Part shown: one piece after another, positions 18,193 through 26,217 of the stretch | Layout: every line of letters starts with the position of its first letter | Numbering within the stretch: position 1 is the first letter of the stretch | Source of the DNA: Lacrimispora amygdalina | Lineage (GTDB): Bacteria; Bacillota; Clostridia; Lachnospirales; Lachnospiraceae | Assembly (NCBI RefSeq): GCF_003432035.1 | Contig: NZ_QOHO01000021.1 | Coordinates: forward strand, 1 to 50,527 | Direction of reading: 5' to 3' | Length of the DNA: 50,527 nt | Position numbers and translations under genes: made by a program | Notes under the pieces: generated by a model | What the model saw: the letters and a program-made list of their open reading frames with translations, nothing else | Databases searched by the model: none | What the model was told of the DNA's origin: nothing

Positions 18193-18891
18193 TTAATGTA
18201 TCTTATAATGTACCAAATCATATGGATAATATTTGACATCTCTTAACATACTATCATCAATATTCAAAATTTTTGCTACTGCACCACTTTCATAACTCCA
18301 GTAACCACTATATAATTTCTCATTATTATTGTGAATTTCATACCATGCCATTTCATTATGTGCTATATACCATTTGTTTTCTAAATAATCTTTTAAATCG
18401 TTTCCTTGAGTCCTACTATGACTAATAATGTTCTTAAGATAGCCATATGGGTTTTCCATTTTAAATTTCCAATGGCAATATGGACAATCTTTTTCTCGAG
18501 ATGATAATAAATATCCTAAAAGCCAATCATCCATATTATTTTTAATAATTAAATCAGTTAAAATTTCCCACTCTTTTCTATCTATTTCAAACATAACAGC
18601 AATTGAAAGCATCCAAAGTATTTCAGTATACCCTGATACATGATTCCAATATTGTGGCATATTGAATACTATTTTTGAAAATTCTTCTTTAAGAATTTCT
18701 AAATCTTCTCCTTTAGAGTATTTAGCTTCAAAAATACTAAACTTTAGATCATATATTTTTTTCTTGACAGGAAAAATTCTATCTTCTCTTACTTCTCCCT
18801 TTTGTAATTTGTCAGAAAATTTCAATATTCTATTTTCCTGCTGAGCGATATATTCTTCAAAATACTGTTTATTTTTTATTTTATCTCTCAA
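18193..18891 (-). CDS. PoNi-like immunity protein (DUF1910/DUF1911)
   Basis: About 232 residues, all-helical and AT-rich. The C-terminal half carries the DUF1911 signature: ENKWYIAHNEMAWYEIHNN, then YSGYWSYESGAVAKILNIDD and YYPYDLVHYK. The N-terminal half (DLRDKIKNKQYFEEYIAQQE; PVKKKIYDLKFSIFEAKYSKG) matches the DUF1910 part. PoNi proteins neutralise PoNe DNases encoded directly upstream, and that is the arrangement here. The best start is a TTG at 18891 preceded by AAAGGAG at eight bases; that site overlaps the toxin stop codon, so translation is coupled to toxin synthesis. The longer frame from a TTG at 18933 has no such site. It should act in the cytoplasm, shielding producer DNA. Confidence 0.82.
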   Translation of the reverse strand: MRDKIKNKQYFEEYIAQQENRILKFSDKLQKGEVREDRIFPVKKKIYDLKFSIFEAKYSKGEDLEILKEEFSKIVFNMPQYWNHVSGYTEILWMLSIAVMFEIDRKEWEILTDLIIKNNMDDWLLGYLLSSREKDCPYCHWKFKMENPYGYLKNIISHSRTQGNDLKDYLENKWYIAHNEMAWYEIHNNNEKLYSGYWSYESGAVAKILNIDDSMLRDVKYYPYDLVHYKIH

Positions 18892-18904
18892 ATCAACTTC
18901 TCCT

Positions 18905-21487
18905 TTACTTAATAATATTTCCACTAGCGTCAATTGCGTATGTAATGATATTTCCGTTAGTATCTATTTTAGTTAAGATTTTTTCATATCCTTCTAGTAA
19001 AATATCATCTGCTAGATCAATTCCTACACTTTGTTCCAAGCGTGACACCTTATTTCCACCAGTTATCCAATCATCACTCATTTGAGGTGTACCGTCTGAA
19101 AGTATTGACAATTTAGAAGTCCCATACTTAGCTTCCCCAATAACATATGGTGGATGCCCGTTAGGATTATAATATACACCATCTATTCCCTGATGTGTAG
19201 GGGTATTTAAGTCGATAACCCTGTCCGAACTAATTCTTTGATAACCTTGGCTTTCGAAAAAGTCATCCATCTTCATTTCACCATAGTTACCTTTTTGTTT
19301 CGTGGTTACTAATTCTATGTCTCCATTCTCGATGGCTTTTATTATATCTTTCTGAGCACTTCTCGCTGTATCAATAGCACTATCCGAACCCCTACGAGCC
19401 GAATCTGCGACATCATCTACTATATTATCTGCCTGTTTACCCGCAGCTTCTACTACTTCATCAGCCTGCTTTGCACCTGCTTCCAGCACATTGTCAGCTT
19501 GCTTCGCAGCGGCCTCTGCCGCTTCTTTTGCGCCCTTACCAAAGAGTTTTTTAACACCGCGGACCACATTATCCAATACACCGAAGGAAACCGCTGCTAT
19601 TCCGAAATTCAGCAGAAGCTCTCCTGCTGTTGTGTCTTGCCCAAACACCGCATTTTCCACAATGGTTTCTACTGCTCCAGCGACTCCGGCTCCCAGCATT
19701 GCGGAACCGGCTATCAATTCGGGAACGAGCACCGCACTGGTTACTGCACTGGTTGCACCGGCTACAGCTCCGACAAACCCCTTAAACAGGTATTCGCTCG
19801 TATCCGATACTTCACCGGATATTACGTCCGAAACAGCCTGCCCAATTACCATAGAGCTTCCTACTGCAATAGCCCCTATGATGGCTACTCCTGCCAGGCC
19901 TCCGGTACCAACTGTGAGTGCTATGGCGCCAGCCACTACGGCAACCATAGCCAGCCCACCTAATACATTCCCAATCAGCTTGCCCCATGAAAACTTTTTT
20001 TCTTCCGCGGCCTCTTCCACTACTTCTATTATCGGCTCATCGTCATAATTCGGATAACCGGTATGTACGGAGCCGGATAAATTCGTTGCCACTCCTATTA
20101 TATCATACTGGTTGTTCATGTTCAACGCAGCCTGGCCTCCGCCAGCCTGGGCAAACGTTACCTGCAGCGGCGCCGAAACACGGATCAGCTTTTCCGACTC
20201 AAAGGCAATCTGCTCCCTGGCATGAATGAGGAACGACTTATGGGACTGAAAAAGCACCTCCAGCTTATCGCTCAGGCTCATCTGCAAGGGGGCCTGCTCG
20301 CTGCCGCCTCCGGATAACCCTAAACTGTCTGGGAGAAGCTGTAGCTGTTTGCCGTGCTCCGTGGCAAAATACCGCTTGTTGGGGTCTGCCATCAGGGAAC
20401 TGGCGGAACCATTGGTTCGGATACAATTAACTGCCTTTGCACTGTGCTCGTCGTGGCTCCCAAAATACAGCGACACCCTTGTTCCTACCTGTGGCATGCA
20501 ATACATCAGGTTACCGGTGGCAGGTGCCCACAGGTACGGATAAGCAGTCCCTTTGCTTTGCTGTTTGTCAATGTCCAAGTGGATTTTCAGGGTTTGCCCC
20601 TGCGTTTCCAATACCGTACCCAGCAGGGACATGCCGGTTATTTTCTCGTTATAGGCTTTTTTCGTCCCGGCTATCGTATCGCGGCCGACATAATAGGAAA
20701 AGACCAGATGCCCCTGTTCCGTGCAGGCATGCTTTTCACAGATCACAAGGTTTTTCTGTTTAAAGGTGGTCTTATCTCCCACTACGTGGTTTTGGCCGTC
20801 CCGGACCACATAATAGAAATAATTCATGCGCTTAAGACCCGCCTCCGCTCCGCCTAATGTATAGTAGGCATCGGAGGTGACGGAATCATAGTCCGTTTCC
20901 GAAAAGACGGCTTGTCCGCTGCCATTTCGCATTCCGAACCAGAACCGCGGCTTGCTGTCTGTCACCTCCGGGATGACGTAGCTGCCAAAATGGCTGGCAA
21001 GCCGTTTGATGAACTCCCAGTCCGTCTCAAGATACTGAATGAGGGGCTTTCCGATCTTTACATCCTTACCGACCGTAAAGATGGCCGCCGCATGAGGCGT
21101 ATCCTCCAGAACCTTGTTCACCACATCCTTATAGGTCATGGAAATATCCTGGAAAGAACGGGACTTTTTCTCCATATCCAATAAATATGTACCGGAAGAT
21201 ATCCTTCCCTTTATGTAGTAGATTTCTCCTTCCCGATTTACCAGGACTTGCCGGGCCAGGCCCCGGAACAAAGAAGAGGTCTGTCCGGTATCCTCCAGAA
21301 CATCGATGGAAACTTCATGACCCGTAATTTTCTTTTCGATTTCAGTAAATCCTGTATCCTCATCCACGATCCCGTTAAATTCCACTTCCGCATGATTATT
21401 GGGCCGGACATGCAGCTCAAAATCACGCAGGATAGCTAACCCAAAGCCGCCGTGGATTCTTATCCTGTCGTATGTCAACGTCGGCAT
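18905..21487 (-). CDS. VgrG-like spike protein fused to a PoNe DNase effector
   Basis: 860 residues in four blocks. (1) About 1-290: gp27-like hub (LIQYLETDWEFIKRLASHFGSYV). (2) About 295-370: gp5-type OB fold (LKIHLDIDKQQ, WAPATGNLMYCMPQVGTRV), then a beta region. (3) About 500-670: Gly/Ala-rich hydrophobic segments (LAMVAVVAGAIALTVGTGG), which resemble a translocation domain, followed by an Ala-rich helix repeating KQADNV/KQADEV/KQADNI. (4) About 731-860: the PoNe domain, with GNYGEMKMDDFFESQGYQRI, Asp769 in GIDGVYYNP and the ExK pair Glu785/Lys787 in IGEAKYG, a PD-(D/E)xK nuclease active site. The product should ride at the tip of an injection system and cut target DNA. Its immunity gene overlaps the ribosome binding region downstream. 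GGAAGTG precedes the ATG. Confidence 0.85.
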   Translation of the reverse strand: MPTLTYDRIRIHGGFGLAILRDFELHVRPNNHAEVEFNGIVDEDTGFTEIEKKITGHEVSIDVLEDTGQTSSLFRGLARQVLVNREGEIYYIKGRISSGTYLLDMEKKSRSFQDISMTYKDVVNKVLEDTPHAAAIFTVGKDVKIGKPLIQYLETDWEFIKRLASHFGSYVIPEVTDSKPRFWFGMRNGSGQAVFSETDYDSVTSDAYYTLGGAEAGLKRMNYFYYVVRDGQNHVVGDKTTFKQKNLVICEKHACTEQGHLVFSYYVGRDTIAGTKKAYNEKITGMSLLGTVLETQGQTLKIHLDIDKQQSKGTAYPYLWAPATGNLMYCMPQVGTRVSLYFGSHDEHSAKAVNCIRTNGSASSLMADPNKRYFATEHGKQLQLLPDSLGLSGGGSEQAPLQMSLSDKLEVLFQSHKSFLIHAREQIAFESEKLIRVSAPLQVTFAQAGGGQAALNMNNQYDIIGVATNLSGSVHTGYPNYDDEPIIEVVEEAAEEKKFSWGKLIGNVLGGLAMVAVVAGAIALTVGTGGLAGVAIIGAIAVGSSMVIGQAVSDVISGEVSDTSEYLFKGFVGAVAGATSAVTSAVLVPELIAGSAMLGAGVAGAVETIVENAVFGQDTTAGELLLNFGIAAVSFGVLDNVVRGVKKLFGKGAKEAAEAAAKQADNVLEAGAKQADEVVEAAGKQADNIVDDVADSARRGSDSAIDTARSAQKDIIKAIENGDIELVTTKQKGNYGEMKMDDFFESQGYQRISSDRVIDLNTPTHQGIDGVYYNPNGHPPYVIGEAKYGTSKLSILSDGTPQMSDDWITGGNKVSRLEQSVGIDLADDILLEGYEKILTKIDTNGNIITYAIDASGNIIK

Positions 21488-21491
21488 ATCA

Positions 21492-22043
21492 TCACTTCCA
21501 TTCCATTGCCATTACCTCGTCTATAGTTTCAATTGGGGTGAGCGTGAGGCCCCGAATATCTCTGCGCAGCAAGCTTTCAATGAAATCAAGACGTCCCACT
21601 GCTTGAAACCCTTGAACGCCGGCAAGCAGAAACACGCTCTTATCTCCGGTTTTAGAAACATTTATGATTGCTTTTTTAATTACGCTGCGGTCCAGATTGA
21701 ATTCGCTTTGTTCGGTCAGGCAGTCCACTTTATGCAGGACCGGACAGAAATACAGCTCCGCAAGCTGGTTTACCGTGTCCAGCAAAACAATTTCCTTGAA
21801 TATGGTGTCGGGTTCATATAGGGTAATGACCTCCTGCATTTTTTCTGAGACCAGCAAAAAAGGCCGGAAAAGAATATCAGTAAACGTCGTATGCGGATTT
21901 CCCTGCAAAAACAGCAATTCACGCTCCGGGAGCCTGCTTGCCCGGGCCCGTTTCATATCCCGGACATCGATGCGGTCAAACCAACTTTCAACAACCGGGA
22001 CATCGGTATAATCTGTGTCAGCCTTGATTAAGTAATATTCCAT
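21492..22043 (-). CDS. Imm11-like (DUF1629-type) small protein
   Basis: About 183 residues, no signal or membrane segment. The sequence FRPFLLVSEKMQEVITLYEP followed by ELYFCPVLHKVDCL, and the end GRLDFIESLLRRDIRGLTLTPIE, resembles the Imm11/DUF1629 fold, in which a 'lVSekl..vl...' element precedes a uronate-like beta unit. The start at 22043 lies inside the end of the previous gene and has GGGAGGCGGGAG before it. It stands directly upstream of the VgrG-PoNe gene, so it could be an immunity protein, an effector adaptor or a loading factor. The family resemblance is from memory; the role is inferred from position. Confidence 0.6.
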   Translation of the reverse strand: MEYYLIKADTDYTDVPVVESWFDRIDVRDMKRARASRLPERELLFLQGNPHTTFTDILFRPFLLVSEKMQEVITLYEPDTIFKEIVLLDTVNQLAELYFCPVLHKVDCLTEQSEFNLDRSVIKKAIINVSKTGDKSVFLLAGVQGFQAVGRLDFIESLLRRDIRGLTLTPIETIDEVMAMEWK

Positions 22044-22644
22044 CCTCTCCCGCCTCCTTCCCATAGGAATAAACGATCCTTCCCCGGTCAAGATATTCTC
22101 CGAACGTAAAATGAACCGGGGCGGCTTTCTCCATGTCCAAAAAACAGGGGGATTCGATGAGCAGGGGGATTAAATCGTCATAAATGAATTCGGCCAAAGC
22201 GAAAAACAGCTGCGAATACTGAATCGATAAATCCTTGATCTCATAATCCATTACATGGGTAAATTCTTTCCTTAATTGCTGCGTGAGATAAACCATATCT
22301 TCCCTGATACATTGAAACAAAAATCCAGTATGCCAATATCCCTCAATTTCACTTTTATCCAAAACGAAACTGGCATCGTACAGACCGATATGGAGCTTTG
22401 GATCCCCAGTCAGAATACTGCTACGTAAATAGGAGGTGCATATCCATTGTACTGGCTGTTTCCGTCCGACCGCCTGTAGTCGGATTGCATTAGAAAACAC
22501 CTGGCTGTATGTATTTAGAAAATCCTGTTCGATAGCTACCCTTTTCTGCATGTAATTTTGATGAATCAACCGGGCGCTGGCTTCAAATCGCTCCGCAAGA
22601 ACGGAGGAACTATACTGAAAGATTTGCCTTCTTCTATTTTCCAT
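22018..22644 (-). CDS. Uncharacterised injection-locus protein
   Basis: 208 residues, mainly helical and without a signal peptide. Notable parts are AERFEASARLIHQNYMQKRV at the N-terminus, VQWICTSYLRSSILTGDPKL, a WHTGFLFQCIREDMVYL region, and an aromatic/acidic C-terminus. AGGAGG leads into the ATG, and the end overlaps the next gene by 26 bases, so the two are translationally coupled. I do not recognise a family. Conservation of such a coupled pair upstream of the VgrG-effector gene suggests an adaptor or assembly factor. Confidence 0.65.
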   Translation of the reverse strand: MENRRRQIFQYSSSVLAERFEASARLIHQNYMQKRVAIEQDFLNTYSQVFSNAIRLQAVGRKQPVQWICTSYLRSSILTGDPKLHIGLYDASFVLDKSEIEGYWHTGFLFQCIREDMVYLTQQLRKEFTHVMDYEIKDLSIQYSQLFFALAEFIYDDLIPLLIESPCFLDMEKAAPVHFTFGEYLDRGRIVYSYGKEAGEDGILLNQG

Positions 22645-22710
22645 CCTTCCTCCTTTCGTATTGCTATTCCATTGCTTAAATTAAACTGTATGGAACAATC
22701 CTAACAACCT

Positions 22711-23604
22711 TTACCATTTGTCCACTTTCAAGAAATCGGCAATATCATTAATATCCAAAGTGATATATCCCTTCCCTCCCTGTAAAATAATATTTAAAGT
22801 ATGATTTTGTACGAAGAATGAACTCCTGAACACTAACGGACCTATGGTTTCCTCAACCGTATCATACCCATTCGCTATTACCTGCTCCTGTGTAAACGAA
22901 CACTCTTCCAGTTCCTTCAGCAAATCTGCAGAATCCATTCCGCTTAATTCTTTTCTAAAATATTCTTCAGGCGTATCCATAATTCCCCTTGCATATTCAG
23001 GAACTTTTGCTATATTTCTCTCTTGAATATGCTTTACAAATGCTTCATTCACTTCAATCAAATCATTGAGCATAACCCGTTTTCCTGTTCTCATATCAAT
23101 TGTGATATAATCATCAATGTAATCTGTACGATTGGCACTATATTCAAATGAATTTACGAAAGACAGATATCTTTCGGAATGGCAATAAATAGATAAATAT
23201 ACGGCGGAAGGATTCACGACCTTCCCACTGATCCAGGAGGTCATTGCCTTTTCAATACTCTTATTTGCCTTTTTAGTAACCTCCTTTTCCTCCACACAAT
23301 AAAGCTGGATTACAGGAAAGGAAAATATATTGTTCCAGTAGGAATCAGAAAAATAGGAACTGCTTCTAAATTCAATTGTATATTCTTTTCCTGGCTGTTT
23401 CACAGGGGGAGCAGTATTCCCTTCCTCTACGGATACTGTATCTTGTTCTGGCAATAGAGCTTTTGCAGCATTGTTTAGAGAAACCGAACTATTTTTATCT
23501 GTCGAAGGATGATTGTCAGTAACACTGCATCCGGTAATCGCAGCGGTCAGCATTACAAGAAATAATATTAATCCTATTTTATTTAAAGCATTCGACAGCA
23601 TCAT
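22711..23604 (-). CDS. RsiV-like (DUF3298/DUF4163) lipoprotein, candidate lysozyme immunity protein
   Basis: About 297 residues. A hydrophobic signal (IGLILFLVMLTAAITGCS) ends in a lipobox, so the mature protein is anchored outside the membrane. The rest resembles the DUF4163-DUF3298 pair of RsiV: paired strands YLSFVNSFEYSANRTDYIDD and ITIDMRTGKRVMLNDLIEV, then a helical bundle and YITLDINDIADFL. In Bacillus the extracellular RsiV domain binds and senses lysozyme. Here the gene starts inside the 3' end of the lysozyme-effector gene (start near 23604, effector stop 23579), the usual position for an immunity gene. I infer that it protects the producer wall from the GH19 effector. It lacks an N-terminal anti-sigma domain, which supports immunity over signalling. 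Confidence 0.75.
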   Translation of the reverse strand: MMLSNALNKIGLILFLVMLTAAITGCSVTDNHPSTDKNSSVSLNNAAKALLPEQDTVSVEEGNTAPPVKQPGKEYTIEFRSSSYFSDSYWNNIFSFPVIQLYCVEEKEVTKKANKSIEKAMTSWISGKVVNPSAVYLSIYCHSERYLSFVNSFEYSANRTDYIDDYITIDMRTGKRVMLNDLIEVNEAFVKHIQERNIAKVPEYARGIMDTPEEYFRKELSGMDSADLLKELEECSFTQEQVIANGYDTVEETIGPLVFRSSFFVQNHTLNIILQGGKGYITLDINDIADFLKVDKW

Positions 23605-24757
23605 TATAATTCTTCTCCCTGTCAGTCCATCCATTTGGAGCATTACAAATTGGCTGGTTATTTACATTTAACTTCCCATCTTCAATCTTCCACGATACCT
23701 TACCATCTCTTATATTAATAGCTGCCTCATTTGTAAGTCCCTCCGGCCAACCATTTACAAGATACTGTGTTATAAGGAATACGCCTTTTGAAGACCCATA
23801 TTTATCAACATATTTATTTAAACTTGTATTTCCAGCGGATTTTGCCTCTTTAGTACTCCAGAACCAGCCTGCAGCCTCCCATGGATATTTTTCTGAAATA
23901 TAGGTTGCTGTGTCTTTTCCATCAAAAGAATCGTTGACTGTCTTCAAAAACTGGCGGTGAGTATCTTCCCATGTTATTTGAATATATCCAGCACCACGCT
24001 CATTTTTTTCATACTTTCCCGCAGTGGTTCCGTCTTTATTTAGCCTTTCTAAAGAGTTTAATCCCTTTCCGCTTTCATGCCCGCAAGTAGCTAAAAATAA
24101 GGTTTTGCTTTCCTTTGATGTAATGCCGTATTTTTCTAATGTGTTATTCAAGGCGGTAACTTTCTTGTCTGAGGTATCATTCCAGCCAAAAGATTTCAAT
24201 TGTGCAGCAGTAATATACTCTTTTCCTGAACTTCCATCCGTTCCATTTTTATTTGCTTCCTTAGCTTTGTTACTGCCGTTAAAATATTGTTCTGCTTTTG
24301 CTCCCCCTGCTATTACGGCGGCTGCTCCGGCAGGCATTCCAGCAATTGCAGCTGCTCCGGCCCCTCCAAGTGCCATTGCTGCTGAGGCGGCAGCTCCTGA
24401 TCTGGATTGTGTTTCTGTCATTTCCTGCCCTGAAGTTTTCGGCTCAATCAGTCCACCTTTGCTGCAAACCAGGAAGGAATCCGTTGTGATGGCCGGACTT
24501 CCGGAAACCATGGTTTTCGTATGGGGCTTCAACCAGGAAGAACATATTTGAGGGTCACATTTTTCTCCGGTTTTTTCACATATGCCAAAAAACATAACAT
24601 TGACATTGGCCTTATTATCATCCGCATTCATCATGGGCTGATTGGTTACGTAGACCCCATGGCACAGCGGAAGATTTAGTTTTCTTGGTGCACTGCCGCA
24701 CCTGCATTGAAGTTCTGCTCCCCGCACCAGATATTCCGACCCATTTCCTTTACTCAT
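23579..24757 (-). CDS. DUF4280 PAAR-like protein fused to a GH19-type lysozyme effector
   Basis: About 392 residues. The N-terminal DUF4280 domain (about 1-110) has a Cys-rich start (LVRGAELQCRCGSAPRKLNL), Cys pairs at GICEKTGEKC and PQICSSW, and GSPAITTDSFLVCSKGG; DUF4280 is PAAR-like and caps spikes. An Ala/Gly-rich hydrophobic segment (about 121-155) follows. Residues about 180-392 are a GH19 chitinase/lysozyme-like domain: FLATCGHESGKGL with candidate catalytic Glu228, ERGAGYIQITWEDTHRQF and YPWEAAGWFWS. It should cleave peptidoglycan glycan strands. The ATG at 24757 follows AGGAGG by five bases. It lies between a VgrG gene and a candidate immunity lipoprotein, so this is a spike, tip and effector cassette. 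The domain calls are strong; delivery is inferred. Confidence 0.85.
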   Translation of the reverse strand: MSKGNGSEYLVRGAELQCRCGSAPRKLNLPLCHGVYVTNQPMMNADDNKANVNVMFFGICEKTGEKCDPQICSSWLKPHTKTMVSGSPAITTDSFLVCSKGGLIEPKTSGQEMTETQSRSGAAASAAMALGGAGAAAIAGMPAGAAAVIAGGAKAEQYFNGSNKAKEANKNGTDGSSGKEYITAAQLKSFGWNDTSDKKVTALNNTLEKYGITSKESKTLFLATCGHESGKGLNSLERLNKDGTTAGKYEKNERGAGYIQITWEDTHRQFLKTVNDSFDGKDTATYISEKYPWEAAGWFWSTKEAKSAGNTSLNKYVDKYGSSKGVFLITQYLVNGWPEGLTNEAAINIRDGKVSWKIEDGKLNVNNQPICNAPNGWTDREKNYNDAVECFK

Positions 24758-24773
24758 AGCCTCCTCCTTTCTG

Positions 24774-26171
24774 CTATTGCATCTTGGTCTGAGCTCCTTC
24801 GACAATCACATCATTCTCCAGCCGGATTTTACTGTCGCCCTGTTCCAAAGAAATGGATTGGGGCGCTACCAGAGAAATGGAGGAGGTCTCGCTTGCAATA
24901 TCCATATTTTCCGTTGTCTTTATGCTCACCGCTTTGTCGCTGGTAATTTTTATCCCTTCATCGTCCAGAAGCTCCACCGACATGCCCTTGTTGTTGGTAA
25001 CAAGCACGGAGCCGGGAGTAAACAGCACTTCCTTGCCATATTTGTTCTTGATGGACTTATAATCCGGGTTATCGCGGGCACCGCTGGCCGTAAGGTGAAC
25101 TGCGCTGATGGCGTATGCCACATGCTCTTTTTCGTTTGGGCAATACAGTCGGACTTCATCGCCTTTTTCCGGCATGGCATAAAATCCCGTGCCATCGGGA
25201 GATGAATACACAGTGGAATAAGGGATCCATACGGCTCCGGAATTCTGTCTGTTTTCATCTTCTTTTACGCTGACCTGAACCATATCCTTGGAAATACTGG
25301 TGATGTTCGCGGCTAAAGATGCTCCAATGATTTTTTCATTATATTGTTTCACCGTTTTAAAGCCGTTTTGGGTTTTGAGATAGTAATGGTGCACAAGCTC
25401 TCCGCCTTCCAGCGTACTGTGTATTTCAAACACATAAAGCGGTTTTCCATGCAGCGACACGGGATCTGCTACATCATAAATCTCCCTGTCCGTAAATTCA
25501 TAGCAAGCAGCGTCCTTTTCCGTTAGTCCTTCCACGCCGTTATTCTTTTTCCGGATATATTCTTCCACATTCAGTTTCACGCTGTAATGGGTCGGGTTGA
25601 CGGTATGGGAAGCCGGGCGGTTCGGCATTCCAAAGAAAAATTTGACACCGGCGATTCTGTATTCAGCTACCACAAAACTGTTGAAGCGGCTGGCCTGGCG
25701 CTTGGTAAACTCCCAATCTGTCTCCTGGTACTGCAATAACCATTTCTGGATGCTCTGGCCCTTTCCAACCGTCATGATACAGTTACCGCTCTTGTAATTT
25801 TTAAGATAGGAATCAAATACCTGATTGTATGTAAGACCGGTATTCTGGAAAGTACGGATATGTGGTTTTATATCCATCCGCCAGCTCTCGGAAATTAAGT
25901 GGCCGCACGCCACTTTCAGGTCGTTATGTGTTGTTGTCTGAAAACTTTTTACAATCCCCTGAAATAAGACTACTTCGTTACCTGCCTCATCCCGTCCTAG
26001 AATGGCAGCCTGGACGTTTTTGAAAGAAGACTGTACATATTCCTCCGCTTTTTCTTCCGGTATGATTCCTTCAAACAACGCTGATGCGTGCATATTTACG
26101 CCTTTTGTAATTTGAAGATTTAAAAGAGATAATAAATGAAAAGGCGTAATAATTATATTGCTATCTCTCAT
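24774..26171 (-). CDS. VgrG-like spike/hub protein
   Basis: About 465 residues. The first 290 are gp27-like (SSFKNVQAAILGRDEAG, WLLQYQETDWEFTKRQASRF). An OB-fold domain follows (ITSISKDMVQVSVKEDE; FYAMPEKGDEVRLYCPNEKE). It ends in a beta-helix-like stretch (VSIKTTENMDIASETSSISL). No toxin domain is attached, unlike the second VgrG. The start at 26171 is preferred to 26237 because the longer frame would overlap the upstream gene and its extra 22 residues look non-native. The PAAR-like lysozyme gene begins 16 bases after its stop, so the two probably form one loaded spike. The homologous hub blocks in the two VgrG proteins show that they are paralogues. Confidence 0.82.
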   Translation of the reverse strand: MRDSNIIITPFHLLSLLNLQITKGVNMHASALFEGIIPEEKAEEYVQSSFKNVQAAILGRDEAGNEVVLFQGIVKSFQTTTHNDLKVACGHLISESWRMDIKPHIRTFQNTGLTYNQVFDSYLKNYKSGNCIMTVGKGQSIQKWLLQYQETDWEFTKRQASRFNSFVVAEYRIAGVKFFFGMPNRPASHTVNPTHYSVKLNVEEYIRKKNNGVEGLTEKDAACYEFTDREIYDVADPVSLHGKPLYVFEIHSTLEGGELVHHYYLKTQNGFKTVKQYNEKIIGASLAANITSISKDMVQVSVKEDENRQNSGAVWIPYSTVYSSPDGTGFYAMPEKGDEVRLYCPNEKEHVAYAISAVHLTASGARDNPDYKSIKNKYGKEVLFTPGSVLVTNNKGMSVELLDDEGIKITSDKAVSIKTTENMDIASETSSISLVAPQSISLEQGDSKIRLENDVIVEGAQTKMQ

Positions 26172-26217
26172 GGTTGTTCCACATCCTTTCTGATCTAAAA
26201 TATCGCATTTGGAGGCT

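Noticed and set aside
19491-20048. Plus-strand Ala/Pro/Thr-rich frame of 185 codons
   Set aside because: Mirror of the Gly/Ala-rich hydrophobic region of the VgrG effector; no start context.
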